A stretch of DNA of 52,734 bases from Gemmatales bacterium (GCA_025060195.1 JANXCQ010000029.1:1-52734), one strand, 5' to 3'; positions 17,289 to 27,402 are shown, counted from the stretch's first letter. Program-made: numbers and translations. Notes: generated from the sequence alone by a model not told the origin.

Positions 17289-18515
17289 ATGAGCTCGTGG
17301 CCTTGGTTAAACGACATCCTGAACCAACTGCACCAGGCTGGCCTTTATCGTCGTCGGCGAAAACTGGCCAGCGCCATGGGACCGCGCGTGCGCATCGGAC
17401 GGCGGGTGTTCATCAACTTCGCGTCCAACGATTACCTCAATCTGGCCGCCGACCCGCGCGTGATCCATGCCGCCATACGGGCACTACGCCACTACGGTTG
17501 CGGAGCAGGCGCTTCTCCCCTAATAGTCGGCTGGTCAGCACCGCTTCGCGCCTTGGAACGCGACTTAGCCCGATGGCAGGGAACCGAGTCGGCCCTTGTC
17601 TTTTCGAGCGGATTCGCAGCAAATCTCGGCGTGCTTACAGCGCTGGTCGGCCCGGAAGACATCGTGTTCAGCGACGAACTGAACCATGCCAGCCTCATTG
17701 ACGGTTGCCGACTCACTAAGGCCCGAATTCACATCTACCGCCACGCCGATCTCGACCATTTACGCTCGCAATTGTCGCAACACACCCGGCCTGCGAATTG
17801 CCCCGAGTGTACTGGCCCCATACGCCGCCGTTTCATTGTGACCGATAGCGTGTTCAGCATGGACGGCGACACAGCGCCGCTTGAACAATTAGTCGAACTA
17901 GCTGAGCGTTTTCAGGCCACGCTCATCGTGGACGAAGCCCACGCTACGGGCATACTTGGCCCCGAAGGGCGGGGCTTAGTGGCGCAACTGGCACGTCGGC
18001 CCAACGCAGGCCTGGTCAAGATTGGCACGCTCAGCAAAGCCCTCGGCGCGCAAGGAGGATTCGTCAGCGGTGAGAGAGTGTTGATTCGGTACCTGATCAA
18101 TCGCGCCCGCAGCTACATCTTTTCCACAGCACTCAGCATTCCCGCTGCAGCAGCTGCGCGGGCCGCCCTTCGCATCGTCCGCCAAGAACCGCAACGCCGC
18201 GAGCGTCTCCATCATCTGGCCCGTTTACTGCGCCAAGCACTGCGGCAACGAGGTTTTCTGCCCGAATCACCGCGCTCATCAAGCGGGCCTTCGCTAGATG
18301 CGGTTACGCCGATCGTGCCCGTGATCCTTGGCGAGGCGACGCGTGCCGTTCAAGTGGCCCAGGCTTTGAAACAACGTGGCTTTCTCGTGCCCGCGATCCG
18401 TCCGCCATCAGTTCCACCCGGCAGTTCTCGTCTGCGGATCAGCCTGACCGCTGGGCACACAGAAGATGACGTCCTTGCACTTGCTGATGCACTCGCCGAG
18501 GTGCTCCGCCCGTAA
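17289..18515 (+). CDS. bioF: 8-amino-7-oxononanoate synthase (BioF-type, alpha-oxoamine synthase family)
   Basis: 408 residues from ATG 17289; the frame extends to GTG 17268, but a GGAAGG ribosome site near 17271-17279 lies inside that extension and points to the ATG. The enzyme is a PLP-dependent alpha-oxoamine synthase. Visible are NFASNDYLNLA, the ELNHASLIDG histidine segment, DEAHATG (Asp215, His218) and the Schiff-base Lys250 in GTLSKALGAQGG. Related enzymes (KBL, SPT, ALAS) share these motifs; co-location with bioB supports condensation of pimeloyl-thioester with alanine. An extra Cys-x-x-Cys stretch (NCPECTGP, about 170-177) lies just before a central strand. Confidence 0.85.
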   Translation: MSSWPWLNDILNQLHQAGLYRRRRKLASAMGPRVRIGRRVFINFASNDYLNLAADPRVIHAAIRALRHYGCGAGASPLIVGWSAPLRALERDLARWQGTESALVFSSGFAANLGVLTALVGPEDIVFSDELNHASLIDGCRLTKARIHIYRHADLDHLRSQLSQHTRPANCPECTGPIRRRFIVTDSVFSMDGDTAPLEQLVELAERFQATLIVDEAHATGILGPEGRGLVAQLARRPNAGLVKIGTLSKALGAQGGFVSGERVLIRYLINRARSYIFSTALSIPAAAAARAALRIVRQEPQRRERLHHLARLLRQALRQRGFLPESPRSSSGPSLDAVTPIVPVILGEATRAVQVAQALKQRGFLVPAIRPPSVPPGSSRLRISLTAGHTEDDVLALADALAEVLRP

Positions 18516-18670
18516 ATCGCCTTTCTTACCGCTGGAAGCCCGATGACCACTGGTGATTGTTAACCGACTAGAGTGGTGCCCTACCGCTTGACTTGTCGCG
18601 ACATTCCAGGACAATAGGCAACATTACTTGCGGAGCATTAGCCGGGCTACGGCGCGACGGAGATGATGCA

Positions 18671-19102
18671 ATGAGGCGAAAACTAACGTGGCTCCTGGCG
18701 ATGTCCCTCGGAATTCTGCTCCTGCGGATAGCCAGTGCACAACAAAAGCCGCAATTTCCTGAAGAATTGGTCAAGCTCATGGAAGAAGTGCAGGAACGCT
18801 TTAAGCCCCTCCAGGACGCCGCCCGTTTCAGTAAGGCTAAATTTGAAACGCAAGCAAAGCACGAAGAATTGGCCCAACACGCCACCCGCATGGCCGAACT
18901 GATGAAGCAGACAACGAAATTCGCCCCTGAAAAAGATCTGCCCGATAAGCCGAAAAAAGAGTGGAACGAAACTTGCGAAACTTCAGCTAAATACGCTTTA
19001 GAACTGGCCGCTGCCGCGCGAAAAAAAGATTACTCCGCCTACCGCAAGGCGTTCAAAAGCATGGACGCTGCCTGCACCCGCTGCCACGAAATCTTCCGCT
19101 AA
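18671..19102 (+). CDS. small secreted c-type cytochrome with C-terminal heme motif
   Basis: 143 residues from ATG 18671; the frame is open upstream to 18593 but the signal peptide begins here (basic MRRK, hydrophobic core LLAMSLGILLL, cleavage near ASA-QQ). The mature part is a helical, charged protein of about 115 residues with one heme-attachment motif at the very end, CTRCH (Cys135, Cys138, His139). One C-terminal CxxCH in a four-helix-like protein is the plan of cytochromes c'/c556. It acts in the periplasm; the partner is unknown. A second gene of the same plan is at 47561-47938. Confidence 0.75.
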   Translation: MRRKLTWLLAMSLGILLLRIASAQQKPQFPEELVKLMEEVQERFKPLQDAARFSKAKFETQAKHEELAQHATRMAELMKQTTKFAPEKDLPDKPKKEWNETCETSAKYALELAAAARKKDYSAYRKAFKSMDAACTRCHEIFR

Positions 19103-19156
19103 TGATGCCTTTCCGCCCAGGTGCACAAACATAATTTCCCCTGGGGGATATAGACG

Positions 19157-19441
19157 TCAACCGCTGCCAGATAGTAGCCGCTCCAGTTCGTCCGCCTTAC
19201 GCAGCCACGCAGTGAGAGCCTTCTCTAACAACCGACATTCCCCCTCCAACTGGCGGTAATAGTCGTCGGACAACTTGGGAAAATCAGGCAGGACATAATT
19301 CGGTTCAAACCGAACCTCTTGCCCAATGCATTGCGCCACGAAGGCTGATTCCCTTGCTTCCAATTCACTTAGATATTGCTGCAACGCACGCTCCACTTCC
19401 GCTACCAATGCCTCTATCCGCTCACGGATCGTCTCCGCCAT
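19157..19441 (-). CDS. small coiled-coil protein of unknown function
   Basis: 94 residues from ATG 19441. The frame is open further upstream to 19504, but AAGGAG lies 7 bases before 19441 and settles the start. Almost all of it is predicted helix with heptad-like Leu/Ala spacing (RIEALVAEVERALQQYL, then LLEKALTAWLRKADELERLL), broken by a short PNYVLPDFPKLS segment. No signal peptide or metal site. It could be a small scaffold or regulator, but I see no family. Confidence 0.55.
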   Translation of the reverse strand: MAETIRERIEALVAEVERALQQYLSELEARESAFVAQCIGQEVRFEPNYVLPDFPKLSDDYYRQLEGECRLLEKALTAWLRKADELERLLSGSG

Positions 19442-20556
19442 AAATTCGCTCCTTCGCTTCCTTAGAAAACTTTGCCCTATTCCATAGAGGTTCCAATTTG
19501 CCATCGGGCTATTGTTCCATTGTGGAGCCTGTGGCCTACCTGATTTTCTCTGTTACACCCGCGATCCAGGCAACCACGCATATACCACGAAATAGGCCGT
19601 TGTCCAGCGCGAGGGGCCCAAATGTAGCATCGTCGCAAAAGCTCACGATTCCTTTCCGTGGACTTCGAACCCTAACTTCGGGATAAACCCCAGCCACACT
19701 GAACAAAATTAGTCAACTTAATTCGTCAAAACGCCTCAACTCTGCCGGCTCCTTTGCCAGTATAAAACAAATGCCGCTATAGCTTCTTAAGAACCTGGGG
19801 CTTGCTCAAGTTAGATTATTAAGGACACGCCGTTGGGGGCAGTAATCACCGCTTCTCGGCTTAGTCTGCAAGCTAAAAACTAAAATCACGCGCCAAATGG
19901 CGCGGCTCGCTACCTGAGTCAAATTTCCGCCGTTCGACCTTATTGTGCATTGATCCCGCCGGATTAATGTAAGCTCGTCGTAGCGTCGCAGGGCCGACGT
20001 CAATGTACGCACCCACCGTTCACCGATTCCTTCGCGGCTACCTCCTTGTGCGTCCAACGGAATAAATTGAGCGAAGTGCTTACCGACAAAATCTGGCTCA
20101 TCCCGACTTGCTCCGGGCATATTGTCGGCAAGGGATCACTAATTCGTTGATTCAGAAAGTTGTCCCCAGTGTTGTCCCATTCAGTTCCCCATGGTTTTAG
20201 ACCAACTGCCCATGCCTCCTATTGGCCGTAATTGGACCTGTTGCCTCTTGGAAGCTACCAGAAATGCGTTCTAACCATTTCTTATTCGAGACGGACTTAA
20301 AACCGAAGGCGACGGATTCCGCATCTGTCCGTGGTAACGTTGCCGCGAACAGTATGGGTAGGAGTCCCATCCAAATTACAGCCGCCGGGTTCATGTGAGG
20401 TCTTTTCCGAGGTCATCAGATTTCTACGACGACACTTGCGAAACCGCGCAGTTAGGGGCAACCTGCGTCAATGCGTGTCGGAACCCTTTCCTCATAGCCC
20501 GTAAAACGCGACAATGCTAAGATGCGTCCCCGCAAACTGGAAGAAGTCATGCCAGG
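19442..20556. other. gene-poor kilobase before the GH57 gene
   Basis: About 1.1 kb with no gene I can support. Minus-strand frames at 19806-20120 (104 codons) and 20197-20394 (65 codons) lack ribosome sites and recognisable domains. The second begins like a signal peptide (IWMGLLPILFAATLP) and could be a decayed secreted-protein gene. A short inverted repeat (CGCGCCA/TGGCGCG with an AA centre) is at 19889-19904. No tRNA, transposase or terminator was found. Confidence 0.45.
19889..19904. repeat. short inverted repeat
   Basis: Seven-base arms CGCGCCA and TGGCGCG flank AA. There is no T-run, so it is not a typical terminator. It could be a protein-binding site or chance in GC-rich DNA. Confidence 0.4.
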
Positions 20557-22668
20557 ATGGAGCCTATGTACCTAATCTTCGCCTTGCACAACCATCAACC
20601 TGTCGGCAACTTCGGCTTCGTCTTCGAACAAGCCTATCGTGACGGCTATCTGCCGTTTTTGGATCTGATCGAAGCCTACCCGGAAATCCCTTTCTCGCTC
20701 CATCTAAGCGGTTCGCTCTACGAATGGTTAGTCGATCATCACCCCGACTATTTGCAGCGCCTGAAGGGATTAGTAAGTCGGGGACAACTCGAGATTTTAG
20801 GCGGCGCGTACTACGAACCTATCCTAGCCATGCTGCCTCGCCGAGACCGTCTCGGCCAACTGCGCCACTACCTCGATCTGCTGCGTCAAGAGTTTGCCAC
20901 AGAAGTAACGGGTGTCTGGCTCGCCGAACGGGTCTGGGAACAGGAACTCGCTTCTGATCTCGCGCAAGCGGGCGCCACTTTCACACTCTTGGACGATTTT
21001 CATTTTCGCCAAGCTGGCCTTGCAGAGGAGCAACTTTGCGGCTACTTCCTAACCGAGGACCAAGGTCAACTCCTGCGCGTTTTCCCTATTAGCGAGCCCC
21101 TCCGCTACCTCGTTCCCTGGAAAGACCCCGAAGAGAGCATCGAATACTTGCGGCAACTTCATCACCGCCAACCCGACGCCGTGCTCGTATGTGCCGACGA
21201 CGGGGAAAAATTCGGTGTCTGGCCCGAAACGCACCAGCACTGTTACACCCGCGGCTGGCTGCGCCGCTGGTTTGAGCTACTCCGCCACAATCGCGACTGG
21301 CTGCACCTAACCAGTTTCGCATACGTTCTCAAATCCCAACCTGCGCGAGGTATCGTCTATCTTCCCGACTGTAGCTACCGCGAAATGACCGAATGGGCTT
21401 TGCCCCCCACCAGCCAACGGAGCCTACTAGAGCTCCGCCGTCAACTCGAACAGGATGCTCGCTGGCCGTTACTACGTTCTTTTCTCCGCGGCGGATTCTG
21501 GCGCAATTTCCTGACCCGGTATCCCGAAGTCCGCGAAATGTACGCCCGCATGCGGGAAGTCAGCGACCTGGTTGCGCGCGCCGAAAAACGCAAGCCTCCT
21601 CAACTGCCTCAAGCTCGCCTCGATTTGTACCGCGCCCAGGTGAACTGCCCCTATTGGCACGGTGCTTTCGGTGGTCTTTACCTGCCACATCTCCGACAAG
21701 CTGTCTATTATCATCTTCTCCGCGCTGATGCCCAGTTACGCTCCCTGAAAGGTGTGCAGCTAACTACAGGGGACTTCAACCTAGACGGCCAAGAAGAACT
21801 TTGCTTAGCTAATTCGCAAATGCGTCTTTACCTGGCCCCCGCCCAAGGCGGCATGATTTATGAGTGGGACCTTATTCCGTGGCGCCTGAATCTACTGGCG
21901 ACACTTTCCCGCCGTCCTGAAAGTTACCACTATACGATTCTCGAGGCCGCAGGTATCTCTCAACCCACTTCCTGGGGCGCACTTCATGAACAAGTGAAAT
22001 TCAAGCATCCTGAATTGCATAGATTATTACATTATGACCGTTATCTCCGAAAAAGCCTGCTCGAACATTTCTATCCCGCCGAAACGAGCTTAGAGCATCT
22101 CATTCGCCTGGAGGAGCAAGCGCTGACCGATTTAGCACAGTCCCCCTGGAGCTGGCGTAGCTCTGGTACTAGATCACGCTTAGAAGTCACCCTAGAACGC
22201 GAATGCACGCTTTTCAATCGAACTATCCACTTAACTAAGACCCTAATTCTTTTGCATGATCGCCGTGAACTAGAGGTTGTATATAAGTGCGAAAATCTAC
22301 CTGCAGGGACTTATTTATTTGCCTCCGAATGGAACTTCGCTGGCTTAGCTCCCGACGCCGACGACCGCTATTATTGGTACGAACCTGGCCAACGTCTAGG
22401 CCGGCTGAAGGAAACCTTAGACGTAGGCCCTACGAGCACCTTCGGCCTCGCCGACGAATGGTTAGGCCTGCGCTTGAGCCTCACTTGTGACCCGCCTGCG
22501 GCGCTTTGGGCGCTCCCGATTCAAACCGTGAGCCAATCTGAAAGCGGCTTCGAGCTAGTGTACCAAAGCTCCGCGGTCATCCCCCATTGGAACCTGACTA
22601 TGTCCGAGGGGGATACTTGGTCAGCAAAACTCAAATTGCAAATCTCCGGCGAGCCCGCTCGGCGTTAA
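20557..22668 (+). CDS. GH57 4-alpha-glucanotransferase/alpha-amylase-like enzyme
   Basis: 703 residues. The N-terminal GH57 barrel begins with the family motif HNHQPVGNFG (residues 11-20). The catalytic pair can be placed as Glu124 in GVWLAERVWE and Asp214 in CADDGEKFGVW, almost the same numbering as Thermococcus litoralis 4-alpha-glucanotransferase (Glu123/Asp214). DUF1925/DUF1926-like beta domains follow from about residue 390. The enzyme probably transfers or cleaves alpha-1,4-glucan in the cytoplasm, since there is no signal peptide. ATG 20557 has GGAAGAAG upstream; ATG 20566 is an alternative start. No other glycogen gene is adjacent. Confidence 0.9.
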   Translation: MEPMYLIFALHNHQPVGNFGFVFEQAYRDGYLPFLDLIEAYPEIPFSLHLSGSLYEWLVDHHPDYLQRLKGLVSRGQLEILGGAYYEPILAMLPRRDRLGQLRHYLDLLRQEFATEVTGVWLAERVWEQELASDLAQAGATFTLLDDFHFRQAGLAEEQLCGYFLTEDQGQLLRVFPISEPLRYLVPWKDPEESIEYLRQLHHRQPDAVLVCADDGEKFGVWPETHQHCYTRGWLRRWFELLRHNRDWLHLTSFAYVLKSQPARGIVYLPDCSYREMTEWALPPTSQRSLLELRRQLEQDARWPLLRSFLRGGFWRNFLTRYPEVREMYARMREVSDLVARAEKRKPPQLPQARLDLYRAQVNCPYWHGAFGGLYLPHLRQAVYYHLLRADAQLRSLKGVQLTTGDFNLDGQEELCLANSQMRLYLAPAQGGMIYEWDLIPWRLNLLATLSRRPESYHYTILEAAGISQPTSWGALHEQVKFKHPELHRLLHYDRYLRKSLLEHFYPAETSLEHLIRLEEQALTDLAQSPWSWRSSGTRSRLEVTLERECTLFNRTIHLTKTLILLHDRRELEVVYKCENLPAGTYLFASEWNFAGLAPDADDRYYWYEPGQRLGRLKETLDVGPTSTFGLADEWLGLRLSLTCDPPAALWALPIQTVSQSESGFELVYQSSAVIPHWNLTMSEGDTWSAKLKLQISGEPARR

Positions 22669-22676
22669 CTTCTTCG

Positions 22677-23291
22677 CTAAGCCTCCGAACTACAAGCAGC
22701 AAGAATGTCGCGAGTATTTAGATAAACGATGCCCAGTTCTTCCGCCTCTCGACGTGCATGATCCTGAAAAAGTCCCGCCGCGGGTACATCTATCCCTGCA
22801 CTGGCATCGTCCGCAATAATGACCTGCAAACCGCTGCGTCGGAGATCACGCGCAGTATAAAAAACACATATATTTTTCGCTAAGCCGCAGACCACCGCAG
22901 TATCGATGCCCATTCCCTTTAATAAGGCGGGGTAACTGGGATGCTGAGCCGTGAGTGCATAAGCATCACGATCCCGATAATAACCTTTACGCCAAACGGT
23001 ATGAAAGCACTTCGTATCTAAGCCTGGCAAAAACTCCGCCCCGCGAGTCCCCTGAACACAATGCGGCGGATAAAGATTATCCCGTTGCCCGAAGAAACTG
23101 CAATGGTCCACGGGATGCCAATCTTGCGTCGCATCGATGCGGGCCCAGGAAAGAGTTAACAGACGATTGATCGCCGATACTATACTTAGAGCTCCCGGCA
23201 CAGGTAATTCTTCCGGGCAAAGTTCACTAAAACCACACTGCGCATCCACGACGATGAGTACACTTCGCGCGGGATCTATAGCCCGATTCAT
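22677..23291 (-). CDS. pncA: nicotinamidase
   Basis: 204 residues. It hydrolyses nicotinamide to nicotinate for NAD salvage. The catalytic triad reads as Asp16 (VVDAQCGF), Lys102 (WRKGY) and Cys142 (KNICVFYTA). The metal site is Asp57, His59 and His77, in TQDWHP and PPHCVQGT. The GTRGAEFLPGL segment after the metal site is also typical. The ATG overlaps the stop of the upstream M16 peptidase gene as ATGA (23288-23291), so translation is probably coupled. It converges with the GH57 gene, ending 8 bases from it. Confidence 0.9.
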   Translation of the reverse strand: MNRAIDPARSVLIVVDAQCGFSELCPEELPVPGALSIVSAINRLLTLSWARIDATQDWHPVDHCSFFGQRDNLYPPHCVQGTRGAEFLPGLDTKCFHTVWRKGYYRDRDAYALTAQHPSYPALLKGMGIDTAVVCGLAKNICVFYTARDLRRSGLQVIIADDASAGIDVPAAGLFQDHARREAEELGIVYLNTRDILAACSSEA

Positions 23292-26026
23292 GGCTTCCCA
23301 GGCTTTTGCTCGGCTGGAAAGTCGCCAGCCACTACCACGTAAAGTTTATCGGGATCTAAGTATTTTTGCAGTGCTTGATGAATTTGCTCGGGCGTTAACT
23401 GGGCAATTTGATTCTCCAAGTCGCCATAATAGTGCATAGTTCGTTTTTCATAAGCCAGCTCCGCCAGAAGATTCGCCAGATTCGCATCATTAGTTCGTGT
23501 GACTCGTTGCTGTTGCAACCAGCCCTGCTTCGCCCGCTTTACCTCCTCCGGAGTAACTCCGTCCTTGCGAACCTTCTCAATTTCCTCGCGAATCAAGGAC
23601 TCTACTCGCTCTCGATTCTGCGGGTTATAGATAGCATAGAAGAGGAAACTCGCCCGCTTATCAAAGGCCGAAGCACTAAACCGCGAACCCACACCATAAG
23701 AGAGACCTTCTTTTTCGCGTAGGCGATCCCCTAAGCGCGAGGCTAAGGTGTTATTTCCCAAAATGTAATCACCTAACACTAAAGCTGGATAGTCAGGATC
23801 ACTATCACTCAACGCGAACACCAAGCCCGCGAAATAGACCGCATTAGCCTTGTCAGGGGTCCGAATAACTTGCCGACCAGGACGAACCTCTAATGCCGGT
23901 CGGGCAATTCGCAGATACGGCTGGGGCGCTTTCCAACCCGTGAATAGGCCCGCCAGTTGCGAAGTTACTGCCTCGACATCGAAATCGCCTACCATGGCTA
24001 ATTCGCCCGCCTGCCCACCAATAAACTCCTGGTATAACCGTCGAACCTGCTCGCCGTCCAGTGCGCGCACTCGAGCCATTTCCTCCTCCAGGGTAGGAAT
24101 ATAGCGAACGTCCTCCGGTGGATAAGGATTGAGCTGCCGACGAAGCGTGCGATATGCCAAGGCCTGGGGGTCTTTCAACTGCTCCTCTAATGCCGCCAAA
24201 TACTGCTGTTTAAGAATCTCTAATTCTCGGTCTGCTAAGGCAGGTTCCCGCAACACTAGCCTCAATAGCTCTAAGGCCCGAGGCAAATTAGGCCGAGTCG
24301 TCTGCAGATTGACGGTGAGTTGTCCTCCCTCACTCGTAATGCCTAGGCGCGTCCGCGCCTTGTCCAACTCGTCCTGAAGCTGCTGATAGCTCAGAGTGCG
24401 CGTGCCTCGTCGCATCAAGGGCCCCAAGAACTCGCTAGCTGTAACATACGGCTTCAAGCTATCTGCGGTCCCGAACCGTAAACGCAAAGTAAGATGCACT
24501 GTTTGACCACGCGTCTTTTTAGGTAGCAACACTGCGTTAACGCCCTCCCATTGTGTTCGCTGCACACGCTTTTCGATATTCTCCGGACTAACATCGAAAG
24601 CCTCGCCCGCGCTCAGGCTATCGCGCCCTCTATAGTCCTTTACTAGCGCGTCCACGTCAGGCGTGGGCGGAATCGTGACCCGTTCAGGCTGAGATGTCGG
24701 TAGAAACATTCCCAAGGTGCGATTATTACGTCGTAAATACCTCTGCGCTACCTCCCGAACGTCCTTGGGCGTCACTTTTTCCACGCGGTCACGATAGAGG
24801 AAGAACAAACGCCAATCCCCTTGAGCCGCCCATTCACTCAACTGAATGGCGATCCGCTGACTGTTCGTCCAGGACAACTCCCAATCGCGTAATAATTGCT
24901 GCTTAGCTCGTTCCACCTCCTCATCAGTAGGGGGCTTATTAACGAAACCTTCCACTTCCTGTAGCAAAATATCCCTAACTTCGTCTAAGTTTCCGCTCTT
25001 AGGTACCGTCACCATAATTTCCAAAATACCTGGTTCACGAAAGGCATAAGCATTCCCTGAGACGCTGGCTGCTTTTTTAGTTTCTACTAATGCCTTATAA
25101 AGCCGTCCCGAAGGTGCCTCAGTTAAAATTTGATTTAGGACATCTATAGCCACGAAATCAGGATGAGGCCCAGCGCAAATGTGATATACTAAACCAACTA
25201 GCTGAACATCTCCTACTCGTCGGAGCACCACACTCCGCTCGCCATCTTGGGGAGGTTCCTCGGTATAAGTGTCGGGCAACTTTCGCATAGGCCTAGGTAT
25301 AACCCCAAAATACTTCTCTATCCATTGCAAGGCCTTTTTCTCGTCGAACTGCCCAGCCACTATTAACATCGCATTGTCAGGTTGATAATACTTGCGATAA
25401 AACTCTCGCAGATTTTCGACGGGCACGCGCTCTATATCACTGCGATTCCCAATTGTAGCCTTACCATAATTGTGCCATTCATAGGCGACGGCGATCATCC
25501 GCTGCGATAAAATGTTCGCTGGATCGTTTTCCCCCATTTCGAACTCGTTACGCACAACGGTCATCTCCGATGCTAAGTCTTCCCGACGAATTAGGCTATT
25601 CACAAGTCGGTCGGCCTCTAATCGAATAGCAAACTCCAGGTTCTCATCCGAAGCAGGCAAAGTTTCCCAATAATTCGTTCGATCCACCCAAGTGGTGCCA
25701 TTGAAACGAGCGCCACGATCAGCTAGCGCCTTGGGGATATTTGGATGCGTGGGCGTACCTTTGAACAGCATATGCTCTAATAGGTGCGCCATGCCGGTTT
25801 CTCCGTATCCTTCATGTCGCGAACCAACAAAGACCGTCAAGTTCACAGTTACCGTCGGCCTCGAAGGGTCTGGGAAGAGTAACACCTTCAGACCGTTGTG
25901 CAGTTGGTATTCCGTGATCCCCTCGACCATAGTAATCTTCTTAAGTTCAGCTCGGGCTCCTAAAGGAGCCAGGCCGAGTACCAGCATGACCATCACACAT
26001 ATTCCTAGCCACCGCCCTAATTGCAT
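23288..26026 (-). CDS. secreted M16-family zinc metallopeptidase (two M16 units)
   Basis: 912 residues with a signal peptide (hydrophobic ICVMVMLVLGLAPLG, cleavage near ARA). The first M16 unit carries the inverted zinc motif HLLEH (His81, Glu84, His85) and the distal ligand Glu161 in RNEFEMGEND, so it should be active. The second half (from about 500) has the M16 fold with the GGQAGELAMVGDFD and GLSYGVGSRFSA segments but no HxxEH, as expected for the non-catalytic unit of the one-chain, two-unit type. ATG 26026 has a near-perfect AGGAGGT 7 bases upstream. It probably degrades peptides in the periplasm. Confidence 0.92.
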   Translation of the reverse strand: MQLGRWLGICVMVMLVLGLAPLGARAELKKITMVEGITEYQLHNGLKVLLFPDPSRPTVTVNLTVFVGSRHEGYGETGMAHLLEHMLFKGTPTHPNIPKALADRGARFNGTTWVDRTNYWETLPASDENLEFAIRLEADRLVNSLIRREDLASEMTVVRNEFEMGENDPANILSQRMIAVAYEWHNYGKATIGNRSDIERVPVENLREFYRKYYQPDNAMLIVAGQFDEKKALQWIEKYFGVIPRPMRKLPDTYTEEPPQDGERSVVLRRVGDVQLVGLVYHICAGPHPDFVAIDVLNQILTEAPSGRLYKALVETKKAASVSGNAYAFREPGILEIMVTVPKSGNLDEVRDILLQEVEGFVNKPPTDEEVERAKQQLLRDWELSWTNSQRIAIQLSEWAAQGDWRLFFLYRDRVEKVTPKDVREVAQRYLRRNNRTLGMFLPTSQPERVTIPPTPDVDALVKDYRGRDSLSAGEAFDVSPENIEKRVQRTQWEGVNAVLLPKKTRGQTVHLTLRLRFGTADSLKPYVTASEFLGPLMRRGTRTLSYQQLQDELDKARTRLGITSEGGQLTVNLQTTRPNLPRALELLRLVLREPALADRELEILKQQYLAALEEQLKDPQALAYRTLRRQLNPYPPEDVRYIPTLEEEMARVRALDGEQVRRLYQEFIGGQAGELAMVGDFDVEAVTSQLAGLFTGWKAPQPYLRIARPALEVRPGRQVIRTPDKANAVYFAGLVFALSDSDPDYPALVLGDYILGNNTLASRLGDRLREKEGLSYGVGSRFSASAFDKRASFLFYAIYNPQNRERVESLIREEIEKVRKDGVTPEEVKRAKQGWLQQQRVTRTNDANLANLLAELAYEKRTMHYYGDLENQIAQLTPEQIHQALQKYLDPDKLYVVVAGDFPAEQKPGKP

Positions 26027-26130
26027 GCTTCTACCTCCTAGTCAAGGCTCTAGGGCAGAACTTGCCCTAGTGTCATGGTATTGTAACGCACTAGCCGGCG
26101 ACAACACCCCCAAAGACGCAATGGCCGTTG

Positions 26131-27147
26131 TCAACGTCGCTGAATATGCAACGGAATCCGCACCACACACTCTTCTGGCTCAACAAAATGCACTCGCAGT
26201 TCGCCCCTTACGCGTTCCTGAGGTAAAGCGTCAGGCTGCACGGTTAGCCTCACCGTGCTGACGGGATAACTGCCTTGCGACCAGGAGCACTGTAGTCCGC
26301 GAAGTTCGCACTCCACCCGGACAATCCGGCTCGGCCGACCTTTTCTGTCTCGCAGCGTGATTAACCGACTAACAGGCTCGTTCCCTGTAATGGCAAGGCT
26401 AACTTCACTTGGTGCGACTAATATAGGTGCCTGAGCTAAACGACGCAAACGAACTGGTACTAGTAATTGAGGACATTGCGGATCGTTCGTGTGGATAACT
26501 AGAAGGCTTTCCTGAGTATCTTGGAGTTGCGAGCCATCAATCTTAAGGCGAATACGAAACTGTCGTGGGAAACGTACATCATTGCTCTTGTCAACCAGTT
26601 GGGCCGACACGGCCGACGATGTCGCCTCTAGACGAACAACCTCTAGAGGCCGTTCGCGGTGGTCCGTCACCACGATGTCCTGCTCTATTTCCGACGAAAC
26701 GGCTAATTCAATCTGCGGCGGCTGCACGGTCACCTCACGAACGATCTGGGCAGTTACGGCCATCCGCGTCTCGCCGTGTACCTCACCTTGACGATACCGC
26801 ACGCGTACCTCCCAAATGTTCTCTCCTGCGGGCGCCCGCAGCGGATATAAGCTCAACCGCAAACATCCGGATTGCCCCGGCTCTAAACGTGGTGTCAGCA
26901 CCTCAACCTGCAGGCAACCACAGCTGCCTCGGGCCTCCAAAATCTCTATAGGCCCTAGGCCCATGGCTTGGAGCATCACCTCCCGTTGCGGGAAACTCAA
27001 CGTCGAGACCCGACCGAAATCCACCCTAGCTTGTGCAGGTCTAAGCTCGGCCACAGCATGGCTCAAACTTATAAGCGCTCCTAACGTGGAGCTAAGCAGC
27101 CGAGTCAGTATAAATCGATATCGATACTGAGCCATTGTTTCTCGCAT
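26131..27147 (-). CDS. DUF1573-containing secreted protein
   Basis: 338 residues from ATG 27147; ATG 27135 is an equally possible start and the upstream GTG at 27213 is unlikely. A signal-like N-terminus (LSSTLGALISLSHAVA) is followed by the DUF1573 region: VDFGRV, then RGSCGCLQVE with Cys76 and Cys78, then LEPGQSGCL. The rest is a run of Ig-like beta domains ending in IPLHIQRR. DUF1573 proteins are common in Planctomycetes and Bacteroidetes and are exported; their role is unknown. The gap to the M16 gene downstream is about 100 bases. Confidence 0.8.
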   Translation of the reverse strand: MRETMAQYRYRFILTRLLSSTLGALISLSHAVAELRPAQARVDFGRVSTLSFPQREVMLQAMGLGPIEILEARGSCGCLQVEVLTPRLEPGQSGCLRLSLYPLRAPAGENIWEVRVRYRQGEVHGETRMAVTAQIVREVTVQPPQIELAVSSEIEQDIVVTDHRERPLEVVRLEATSSAVSAQLVDKSNDVRFPRQFRIRLKIDGSQLQDTQESLLVIHTNDPQCPQLLVPVRLRRLAQAPILVAPSEVSLAITGNEPVSRLITLRDRKGRPSRIVRVECELRGLQCSWSQGSYPVSTVRLTVQPDALPQERVRGELRVHFVEPEECVVRIPLHIQRR

Positions 27148-27402
27148 CCTAGCCACCGTGTTGAGAAGCTTGCTCTCCCACTGCCTACCATTATTCAGGC
27201 GATGAATTTCCACCAGCTGAGCTCAAGGTACACCGAATTCTTCGACATTGCCCCCACGGGCCGAAGAATATGCTTCTATTGATTTCCTGGGACAATTTTC
27301 ATAACAAACCGCTGCCAAACCGCAATACAATTTTTCCCGCGGACTGCACTCATTAGGCTCAATCCAAGCTTCCGTGAAAAGCAGGGTAAGCAAGAGGTCA
27401 CC

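Noticed and set aside
19640..19680. tRNA T-arm-like text containing TTCGAACC
   Set aside because: The flanking bases do not form a T-stem, acceptor stem or anticodon arm on either strand.
19806..20394. Two minus-strand genes of 104 and 65 codons
   Set aside because: No ribosome sites, no recognisable domains and poor protein-like composition; kept only as a possible decayed region.
23137..25000. Plus-strand frames opposite the M16 peptidase
   Set aside because: They are antisense shadows of a clearly identified, full-length peptidase gene.
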